NCBI GenBank assembly: GCA_027886175.1
Contig: JAJNNQ010000130.1
Coordinates: 14,835,501 to 14,899,500, forward strand
Direction of reading: 5' to 3'
From: Phylloscopus collybita
Lineage: Eukaryota; Chordata; Aves; Passeriformes; Phylloscopidae
DNA length: 64,000 nucleotides
Position numbers and translations under genes: made by a program. Of the stretch, positions 11,654 to 20,345 are shown in pieces. The first letter of the stretch is position 1. The number at the start of each line of letters is the position of its first letter. The notes under the pieces were generated by a model that worked only from the letters and a program-made list of their open reading frames with translations, ran no database searches and was not told the DNA's origin.

Positions 11654-13357
11654 ATAGGGGCAAATAAGAGCAAAGAGATTCCTAAAAGAAGCCCTTTGGG
11701 GTGCATTTTAACACATTAGAAAGATTTGGTAAGTTATAGTAGTACAGAAACTAAAAGAGAGCTTGTTAAATTTTGCACGCAGTAGTAGCCCCTCTACAAG
11801 CTAAATGAGAGTGTAAAGTGGCCAGTAAATGGCACACTAGACTATAAGATCTTACTACAGTTGATGCTTTTCCTCCAGCGTGAACAAAAGTAGTCAAAAG
11901 TAGCTTATGCTGACATGTTTTTCACCCTACAGAACCACCCTAAGTGGCAAAGAGATTGCGAGATTAGACCACCATCTGACCCCCTAGTACTGGCTCTTGA
12001 AAAAGATTACAAAACTAACAAAGAGAAACCCAAAAGGTGCTGCAGTACATGCTCAATAAATCAAAGATGTTCACACCCAAACAAAGTATATCAAGCAGAG
12101 ATTTTAGAAGCAGACACAGTAAAAAAACTCCTTCCATCTTCTAGGAAACAGAACAAAGAGAGGGTAGCAGTAGAAGAAGAAAATGATGAAACAAAATCAG
12201 AACCCTCATTAACTGAAGCAAGCGTTCCCCCACTAACTCCTGACCCAAGAGAACCGTCAAAGTTGTACCCACCATTACCTAGTAGTGATAGTGAATGAGA
12301 TGAGCCTGAGCCCCCTGTAACAAATTCTAAGCCTCTCCCACCGAGTCCAGTAGCAACAAGGACCAGGAGGCAAACTAAACTTGGGAGTCCCCCACCAAGT
12401 CCCAAGGTCCTCCCACCAAAAACCAAGAAACAAACTAAAAAAGTTATACAAGCACCCCTAAAGCAGGCTATAAATGCCGATAGAAAACCAAGACTAATTA
12501 AAGTCCCCTTTTTCTCAATGGATTTAGAATCCTGAGAAAAGACTGCTAAAACCTATCGAAATGACCCAGTAGAGGTTGCTAAAAAGCTGCAGTTTTTAGT
12601 CAAGCAGCATGTCCCGGACTGAGAGAATCTCCAATTATTATTAGATGCCCTAACAGAAACAAAGAAACAGCTAGTTTTAAAAACAGCCAGAGATTTAGCT
12701 GAAAATAATTGTAGAACAACACAAGAAGATGTTAAAGATGTATTTCCCCTTCAAAACCCATGGTGAAATCCTAATAAACCAGATGAATTAACACAGCTTA
12801 AGAGGTATCAAGATTTGATAGTAAAAAGAGTAAAACAGGCAATTCCTAAAACTATCAATTAGTCAGCTTTATATGCTATCAAGCAAAGTCCTTCTCAAAC
12901 ACCTTCTGAATTTTTAAATCAATTGCAAGATGCTATGCGGCGTCACACTACCCTAGACCCCAGATCGGATAAAAGAATACAACAACTAATAAACTTATTT
13001 CTAAGACAATCCACAGAGGATATCAAGCAGAAGCTCCAGAAAATCCGAGGCCCAAACAGCAGAGACTTAGAGACTCTGTTAGATGAAGCATAAAGAGTTT
13101 TTAGCAACAAAAAAAAAAAATACAAACAAAGAATGAAAAAGCTGGTAGCAGTAGTACAAGAAGAAGAAAGAGAAAAACAAGAAAAGCGTAGACAAGGTCC
13201 TCCAAAGCAAGGACCACCCCGGCTGGGAAAGAATCAATGTGCCTTCTGCAAAAAATTTAAGCATTAGAAGAACCAATGTCCAGAAAATAGGAGGGGTAAT
13301 AAACAAAAAAAGAGTAATCAGAAAGAAGAAGTGATTGCCCATGTAAAAGAGAATTGA
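11654..13357 (+). pseudogene. gag (MA, CA, NC), inactivated by stops
   Basis: One continuous frame of about 568 codons. The expected first codon reads ATA, followed by Gly as needed for N-myristoylation. The MA domain resembles gammaretroviral matrix. A proline-rich linker carries an LYPPL late-domain-like motif (12263-12277, LYPxL type, ALIX-binding in other retroviruses). A capsid major-homology-like stretch follows near 12884-12940, then one CCHC knuckle (C-X2-C-X4-H-X4-C, 13238-13279). In-frame stops: 11717, 11783, 11786, 11891, 12296, 12533, 12620, 12764, 12860, 13091, 13265 (inside the knuckle) and 13355. The last may be the original gag terminator before readthrough into pol. The longest intact piece is codons 11915-12295. 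No frameshift was found. It cannot make virus-like particles in this state. Confidence 0.93.
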
Positions 13358-13816
13358 AGAAGACCGGAGGGCCCTACCCTAGAGGACCCTCTGGTTGTAG
13401 TCAAGCTAGAAAACCAAGAAAAAAAAGTAAAATTTCTAATAGACACGAGAGCAACCTTTTCAGTGTTAAATAAAGCCCTTATACCTGTAACAAGTGACTA
13501 TACTATAGTAAAAAGAGCAACTAGCCAATCTAAAAAAGCTTACTTTTGTAAACCCTTAAAATACAAATTAAGAAAACAATAAAGAATTCACCGATTTTTG
13601 TATATGCCAAATGCTCCATCTGCACTTTTAGGCAGGGATCTGCTAGAGCAGCTGAAAGCAAAGATAATATTTAAAAATAAAAAAATTAGTTTAGAAGTAA
13701 AAGACCATCAGTATGTAGAGTTGCTAAGTTTAATGTTAATAACCAAAAAAATCAAAGTTGAAAACGAAAAAAAAAATTTTAAAAAAATAATAAATCAAGT
13801 ATTCCCTAGAGTATGA
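13358..13816 (+). pseudogene. pro (retroviral aspartic protease), inactivated
   Basis: Continues in the gag frame, consistent with the gammaretroviral plan of gag and pol separated by a readthrough stop. The active-site triplet reads D-T-R-A (13442-13453) where the family has D-T-G, so the catalytic loop is broken by a change that fits G to A in the first base of a Gly codon. The C-terminal LLGRDLL motif (around 13628-13648) is intact. In-frame stops lie at 13580 and 13814. Calling the 13814 stop the edge between protease and RT is approximate. Confidence 0.88.
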
Positions 13817-15832
13817 GCTTCTAATATACCAAGTAGGGCAAAGAATGCGTCACCTGTAGAAATCAAGCTTAAAGAAAAAGAACAAGCAGTGAAAGTTAAA
13901 CAGTATCCCTTGAAGAAAGAAAATAGAGAAGAAATCAGTCCAATTATAAAGAACTTTTTACAAATAGAGCTGCTAAAAAAATGTCAATCTAACTTTAACA
14001 CTCCTATTTTGCCAGTTAAGAAACCTGATAAGTCCTATAAATTAGTACAAGATTTGAGAGCTGTTAACAAAGTTACTAAAGATATGTATCCAGTAGTTGC
14101 CAACCCTTATACATTGCTAACTCGCTTAACACCTGAATTAACCTAGTTTACCGTTTTAGATTTAAAAGATGCTTTCTTTTGCCTCCCTCTCCATGAAGCC
14201 AGCCAAAAAATCTTTGCATTTGAGTGAAAAAATCCCAAAACTAGACGAAAAACACAACTCACATGGTGTGTTTTGCCACAAGGGTTCAAAAGCTCACCCA
14301 CAATATTTGAGGAGCAGCTTGCCAAAAATTTAGAGTCTTGAGAACCCCCACCAAGAGAAAGACAACTGCTCCAATATGTAGATGACCTCCTGGTAGCCAC
14401 CCGAACCCAAGAGACTTGTGTAAACTAGACAGTGAGCCTCCTGAACTTCTTAAGTTTGCAGAGGTACCGAGTATCCCAGAAAAAAGCCCAGCTAGTGAGG
14501 CAAACAGTTATTTATCTGAGTTATGAAGTAAGTGCTAGACAAAGAACTTTAGGGCAAAATCGCAAAGAAGCAATATGCCAAACCCCAAAACCTCAAACCG
14601 TGAAAAAACTGAGAACCTTTTTAAGCATGACGAAGTAGTGTAGACTGTAGATTTATAATTACAAATTGCTTGTTAAACCCTTATATGCCTTAATCACAGA
14701 CGGAGTCAGCGAACTACAGTAAACAAAAAAAGCTACCCGGGCCTTCGACCAGCTAAAGAAGGCCCTCATGTCAGCTCCAGCCCTAAGACTCCCAGACGTG
14801 AGTAAACCATTCTTTTTGTTTTCCCATGAAAAGCAAGAGATTGCCTTGAGAATACTAGCACAAAACCTAAGCCCATATCGAAGAGCAGTAGCCTACCTTT
14901 CCAAACAACTAGATACAGCTGCCAAAAAATGGCCAAGATGCCTCCGAGCTGTGGCAGCAGTAGCAGTAAACATTCAAAAAGCACGCAAATTTACCTTAAG
15001 CCAGAAAATGACTGTGCTAGTGTCCCACACAGTGTCTACAGTCCTTGAGGCGAAAAGGGAGCATTAGCTCTCCCCACAAAGATTCCTGAAGTACCAAGCT
15101 ATACTGGTAGAACAAGATGACGTTGAAATTGTAGTAACTAACATTGTAAACCCAGCTTCCTTCCTCAGCGAGAGTACAAGAGAACCGGTAACTCATAACT
15201 GCTTAGAGACCATCGAAGCCACCTACTCCAGTCGCCCAGACTTAAAAGACACTCCAATTAAAGATGCTGAGACCTAGTTCACTAATAAAAGCAGCTATGT
15301 CGTCAGTGAAAAGAGACATGCTAAGTATGCAATTACCACAAGCAAAAAAGTAATAGAGTCTAAACCATTGCCAACTAACACCTCTGCCCAGAAAGCTGAG
15401 ATAATCGCTTTAATCCGAGCCTTAGAGCTAGCGAAAAAAAAAAAAATTAATATCTATACAGATTCAAAGTATGCGTTTAGAGTAGTCCATGCACATAGAG
15501 CCATATAAAAAGAAAAGAGACTGTTAAACTCGCAAAGAAAAAGTATCAAACATTCACAGGAGATTCTAAGACTGCTGAACGCTGTGCAGCTACCCGAGAA
15601 GGTAGCAATCATGCACATCAAAGCACATCAAAAGGTGAGCTCTGAATTAGAAAAAAGAAATGTGCTGGCAAACAGAGAGGCAAAAAACGCAGCCAAAAGT
15701 GAGGTACCCAGTGAAACAGTTAAAGCGACACTGATTCCAGATAGAAAAATTTCAATTGAAAGTAAGCCAGTGTACAATAAGAAAGACAAGAAACTTATTA
15801 AAGCAAAGAAAGCAAAGTATAATCAAAAAAGG
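13817..15832 (+). pseudogene. pol: reverse transcriptase and RNase H, inactivated
   Basis: Same frame as gag and pro. The RT palm motifs are visible: VLDLKDAFF (14153-14179, first catalytic Asp), LPQGF (near 14269-14285) and QYVDDLL (14372-14392), all intact. RNase H follows (about 15260-15700). Its first catalytic Asp position reads Asn (15284), the TDSKYAF Asp at 15461 is kept, and the C-terminal Asp position reads Asn (15671). In-frame stops: 14144, 14225, 14339, 14426, 14636, 14648, 14720, 15065, 15275 and 15506. The next, at 15833, falls at the RNase H/integrase boundary. Most occupy expected tryptophan positions. No indel was detected. Two catalytic Asp-to-Asn changes in one domain fit directional G-to-A change better than random decay. 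Confidence 0.93.
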
Positions 15833-16915
15833 TGAGCTGTGACAGAAGAAAAAAAACTTGTAGTACCTTCCTATTTGTTATAGCCATTGGTGCAAAAAAA
15901 ACATGAAAAAACACATTAGAAAATAGATGCCCTGTATAACTATTTGAGAGAAAAAATTATGGCCAAAAAATTGCAAGGTACAGTGATACAAGTGACTCGT
16001 CAGTGTAGCCTTTGCCTCCAAACTAACCCTAAAAACACTCCAAAACCAAAACTTGGTCAAATTGAAAAAGGCTGCGGGCCTAAGCAACAGTAGCAAATTG
16101 ATTTCACAAAATTACCCAGAAAAGGGGGTTATCGTTACCTCCTAGTATTAACTGATACCTTTTCAAAATAGCCAGAAGCTTTCCCTACTAAAACAGCTAA
16201 AGCACGAGAAGTGACCAAAGCTCTATTGCAAGAAATAATACCCCAGTTTAGAGTTCCAGCCGCTATGTCCTCTGACAGGAGACCTCACTTCATTTCAAAA
16301 ATTGTACAGCAAATTAGCCACCACCTAGAGATAGATTAAGAACTGCATACCCCATATCATCCTCAATCTAGTAGCCAAGTGGAAAAAATAAATTATTTAA
16401 TTAAACAACAAATTGTAAAATTAGAACAAGAAGCAAATCTGCCTTGGCCTCAAGCTCTCCCATTGGCATTATTGAAAATTCAGACAAAGCCAAAGACAAA
16501 AAAAAAATTAAGCCCTTTTGAAATATTATATAAAAAGCCCTATGCAGTTCAAAAAAAAGCAACACCTGCCCAAGTAGGGGAGGAGACCCTACGCAAGTAT
16601 ATAGTAGCTCTAGACAAACAACTGAAAAAAATTAAAAAATGTGTAGCTAAAGCTCAAAACAGAAAATTGAATAGACCAGTACATGATGTACAACCTAGAG
16701 ATTATGTATATGTTAAGTCTTTTGCAAAAAAAACCCTAAAACCACAGTGAGAAAGGCCATTCCAAGTGCTCCTTACTACCTTCACTGCAATCAAGATCAA
16801 AGAACAAAAAACCTAAATTCATCATTCCAGAGTGAAGAAAGCCCCTGAAAGAGTCTAGAAAGCTGCACCAAGCGACAGTGAACTAAAGCTGAAACTTACT
16901 CAGAACAGTAAATAA
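15833..16915 (+). pseudogene. pol: integrase, inactivated
   Basis: Continues the pol frame. The zinc-binding HHCC domain shows H-X3-H (15902, 15914), 29 residues, then C-X2-C (16004, 16013). The catalytic core has D at 16100, D at 16274 and E at 16382, giving D-X57-D-X35-E, so the triad itself is preserved although neighbouring Gly positions read Arg or Ser. A C-terminal domain follows with a short R-P-F-Q-V motif near 16757. In-frame stops: 15833, 15881, 15917, 16091, 16169, 16337, 16748, 16814, 16856 and 16913. The last may be the natural pol terminator. It ends 23 bp before the env ATG. Confidence 0.92.
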
Positions 16916-16938
16916 ATAGACTAATAATAGTTATAAAT

Positions 16939-18403
16939 ATGTTAAAAAAAGTTGTAAGTGTTGTAGTTATTGTAATCATAGCAAAAGCCAGCGCAGTACC
17001 ACGCAAGTATAATGTAACTGAAATATACCGGTGCCAAAGAACAGCCAATGACCCCCATTCTCGCAGAGCCTTAAACTTGCTATTACAAGTCACAAATGCA
17101 AAACTATGAAAAGAAAAAAACGTTTAGAGATGCAGCTATGCATTTGTGCAAGATAGATTTCATGAAGCCTACTATCCTCCCATGAAGCTCATCCAGATTA
17201 ATTCTAAATGTTGTAACAAATACTTGATTCAGTGTCCTGAGTTTAGGCTCAAAATAAAAAAATGTGCAATCAAAAAGTATGATCTTAATTTTAACATTAC
17301 TCAAGTGTGCACTGAGTATCATAAAGATAAAGTTAAGACTACACCAAGAGTGCCAAAGAGAGTTATGCCCACTGAGAAGCCAGTTATCCCAAAAGTAAAA
17401 GAGAAACCCATTGTCCCTGTAATTACCAAAATTGAGCCTTACGCCATTAAGAAAACAAGAATACAAAAGCTATTAGTTAACCCAAAATAGTCTTTGAAGC
17501 AAGTAAAAATAAGAATGCAAGTAAATGCCTCTGACATTCGGCCAGAGTGTGCCCCATTTCTCAAAAATTGAAAAAAAGTAGCAAACAATTAATCTAGAGC
17601 CTTGTTCAATAAAAAAACAATTAAAGTACATCTGTGAAAAAACACTAGAAAGAGATAAAGACACATGTTTAGATACAGACCAAAGCATTTGCCACTTTGA
17701 AACGCATTCAGACAATCAGACAACCCTGCTTGTATATGTAAGACAAAGATGTGCTTGTCTCCGAACCGCATGCCCCACCATAATGATAGACAACTTAATA
17801 GTAAACGAGACCCAATACAATTTGTGTGTTTGTAATTTTGTTAAAATTAAAAAATGTAATTTTTTCTATCGAGCACCTGTAATATCACATCAATATATAA
17901 AAGCCAATCTAGCTACTGTACAAGAAATTGTGCCTGTGCCAATAAAAATAAATTTGACTTTAGTAGCCCAATTATTAGAACATCATAAATTAAAACAAAT
18001 TTTGAGAAAAGTTAGAGATGCAAGAAAAAAAACTTTAATCACGATACACCATGACTCAAACACCATTAAAGAGGTCTTTAAGCAGTTTGAAAAACACCTG
18101 TCTCATCATTGGTAAGACGTGCTCTTTAGATAGTCACCCACAGCAACTAGCATTTTTAATGCTCTAGTTCATCCCATTGTTGTACTGCTCATTTTAGTTA
18201 GTATAAGTCTAATTTTGTCTATTGCAATACTTGTTTAAAATTAAAAAATGCTGCGACAAATAGCAGCCTTAGCCTCACTGTCGAAAGCATATAGTTTAGT
18301 CTTAAGAAATACTAAACATATGTCTTAAGTAGATAAAGAAGAATCTACATATTGAGTAAAAGAATTTACTCATCTCATAGAAGAAGTGGGGAATGAGACA
18401 TAG
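16939..18403 (+). pseudogene. env-like gene, inactivated, unusual sequence
   Basis: The position (after pol, before the polypurine tract) and architecture identify an envelope gene. It has an ATG at 16939, a hydrophobic signal-peptide-like N-terminus, Cys-rich ectodomain segments with N-X-T sites, and a strongly hydrophobic membrane-spanning stretch around 18165-18235. The tail runs into the 3' LTR and ends at the TAG at 18401. Frame 1 is used to about 17570 (stops 17107, 17125, 17488, 17569). The frame then changes near an A7 run (17571-17577), and the rest is in frame 2 (stops 18113, 18131, 18236, 18242, 18326, 18353). I could not see the canonical gammaretroviral immunosuppressive motif or CX6CC of TM, so its env class is unresolved. 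Heavy Lys and Asn content fits G-to-A change. Confidence 0.75.
18379..18393 (+). promoter_or_regulatory. Polypurine tract
   Basis: AGAAGAAGTGGGGAA immediately precedes the TG of the 3' LTR, so it would prime plus-strand synthesis. It has one pyrimidine (T at 18387). The GGGG here is intact although GG is almost absent from the preceding 1.4 kb. That fits protection of this segment as an RNA:DNA hybrid during minus-strand exposure. Confidence 0.9.
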
Positions 18404-19095
18404 ATTTTAAAAAATATAGAATTTTAAAAAAATTAAGATTTTAGTTAGAAATAAACCTTATAGTTGTCGAAGTTAATTAAGAGCTTTGTAGTCAGCTAAG
18501 GAAAACTAAACTTAAGTTAACTTTTTCCAAATAACTGATTGCTTGTCAACCTTATGTTTGCTTAGCTGTGCTTGAAACAATAAATAGAGAACCTGATAAA
18601 TAAGTTTAAAAACACAAGACAATTACAGAGACTCCCCAATCCCGAAACTTATTAAAAGTCACTGTACCTAAAGAAATAGAAATTCTACCAACAATCATTT
18701 GTCACCATTTGCATTAAAAAAGTAGAAAGTTCAAAGCGATGAAGAGTCATTTTACTTCCTCACTTTAAACCCACTCCTCTTAAATGAGACCACCAACCCA
18801 TTTCAAAAGACAAACTACGCATGCTTAATTAGTTTTTTGCTAATTACCATACAAAGCAGAAAATAAAATGTACCAAAGTGATAAATATGTATTTGTAATT
18901 TAAATATTCAACAGTTTTGTAAATAAAATAGCTTTGTGATTTTCTGTAAGGTGCAGTATGCCTTTAAAAAACTATCCCACATGCTGCCCAGCGCTGCAAT
19001 AAACATACACTTTCTAACTTCAAACTGTTAAAAAGTTTTTGTCCGTCTCAGTTAAATATCAGTATTAGATCGATATTCCTATTTTTAATAAATCA
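18394..19095 (+). repeat. 3' long terminal repeat (702 bp)
   Basis: Same length as the 5' LTR with no gaps. At all six differing sites (18611, 18831, 18867, 18903, 18969, 19055) this copy has A where the 5' copy has G. Five of those Gs preceded A and one preceded G. The polyadenylation signal AATAAA is at 18998-19003. The first 10 bp supply the env stop codon. Confidence 0.97.
18998..19003 (+). promoter_or_regulatory. Polyadenylation signal in 3' LTR
   Basis: AATAAA, the counterpart of the hexamer in the 5' LTR and the likely signal for 3' end formation of proviral transcripts. Confidence 0.6.
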
Positions 19096-19099
19096 TTTA
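19096..19099 (+). repeat. Target-site duplication, right copy (TTTA)
   Basis: Matches 9462-9465. The pre-insertion site would have been AT-rich with a single TTTA here. Confidence 0.8.
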
Positions 19100-20097
19100 T
19101 TTTGAAAATTATTCTTTCTTAAAATTGATGCATTGGGGGATAGAAATTCCAACATACTGCCTTTGCTGTCCAGAATTCAGGTTGGGTAATGAGCACCAAA
19201 GTGCTCATTGTCTTCACTGACAGCCTTCCTGAAAAGGTTTACACTGTTAGAGTATTGTGATAGTTTTTCCAGGTTTCTCCAGAGACCTAATGGCATATAG
19301 GAAACAAAGCCAGCAGGTAAAGGAAGCCACTGGAGGTAGCCTGAAGTTTTTGTGGTATTTTCTTCAGAAAATAAGTATCTCTGCAAACAAAGGGAGTAAA
19401 ATAAACATGCAACTTCCAGGCAGTTGAGATTGCTTTGTGGAGCCTGAAAAAGCTTGCTTAAGGGAAGCACCTTCTGCTGCAGACAAAAGAGTTAATTCAT
19501 GAAAGCTATGGGAAGAACTCTCTCTCCCCCAAAGAAAAGATCTAATGACCCCTATAAAGAGAGCCATATTGTCATGCTGTAACCTGATTAGAGGGAAACA
19601 GGGTCTTTGTGTCTTTTAGCCTCACAGGAAAACAAGGTGTTCTGCAATAAATAGGAAACTTTGTTTCTAAAGCTTTATGGTCTTCTGTGCTATGTCACAA
19701 AGTACCCTATATACTACTCACCTCAAAAATCCACAATTAAAGTGAAGCGATTCTCTTCTTTTCAGAAGTCAGGCTGGCTGGGAGAGTGGGGCTAGGAAGG
19801 AGAAAGGCAAGAGACTGCTGCTTTGAAGCACGCAAATGTGATACTCTCATTTTAGAATAATTGCTGTATGTTTGGGGCACAAGGAGAAGGGAACATACCT
19901 TGCAGCAGGATGAGTGCCTTCAGGTCAGCCCACAAAAAACCCTTTGTGAGCATACTGGGGCAGGGATGGCTGCTCTGAGTGACTGGGATGGGTCCCTTAC
20001 TTTATGGAGATGACTGAAAGTAAAAATGCAACCAAGCAGAATAAAGGAGGAAATAAAGGAGAAGAGCTAGGCTTGCCATTCTTATAAAGACAAAAAT

Positions 20098-20345
20098 AAT
20101 CATAGAATGGTTTGGGTTGGAAAGAACCTTGAAGATCATTTAATTCCAACCCCTCTGCCCTTGTCAGGGACACCTTCACCAGACAAAGTTGCTCAGAGCT
20201 CCATCCAACCTGGCCTTGAACACTTCCAGGGAGAGGGCAGCCAAAACTTCTCTGGGCAATCAGTGCCAGGGCCTCACCATCCTCACAGTACAGAATTTTC
20301 CTGTAGTATGTAATCTAAACCTTCTCACTTTCAGAAAAGGCAAGG
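20098..20345 (-). repeat. CR1 LINE 3' end (antisense)
   Basis: Opens with AATCATAGAATGGTTTGGGT, the reverse complement of the CR1 3' terminus. It continues through the diagnostic 'agggacacc', 'caacctggccttgaacacttccaggga', 'gggca-tcagtgccagggcctcaccatcctcacagta' blocks to 'taatctaaacctt'. About 250 bp, 5'-truncated as is normal for CR1. Confidence 0.93.

Larger units (their letters stand above)
9466..19095 (+). mobile_element. Complete class I endogenous provirus, G-to-A hypermutated
   Basis: A full-length proviral insertion with paired 702-bp LTRs, TTTA target duplications, primer binding site, gag-pro-pol in a single frame, env and a polypurine tract. Gammaretrovirus-like affinity rests on the 4-bp duplication, one CCHC knuckle in NC, gag and pol in the same frame, QYVDDLL in RT, RNase H, and an integrase with HHCC and D,D-35-E spacing. 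It cannot encode any full-length protein: all three genes carry many stops, largely at expected tryptophan positions. Gag-pol has no detectable indel. Near-identical LTRs (6 differences, all G to A) indicate a young insertion that was probably defective on arrival. I do not recognise the family by name. Confidence 0.96.

Noticed and set aside
13079..13342. Minus-strand frames inside the provirus (also 12091-12426, 17104-17466 and others)
   Set aside because: Shadows of the retroviral genes. An A-rich plus strand gives F/L/I-rich minus-strand frames with few stops.
13355..13357. TGA taken as the true gag terminator
   Set aside because: It may be, by position, but in a frame full of edit-type stops it cannot be told apart from an edited tryptophan codon without an unedited relative.
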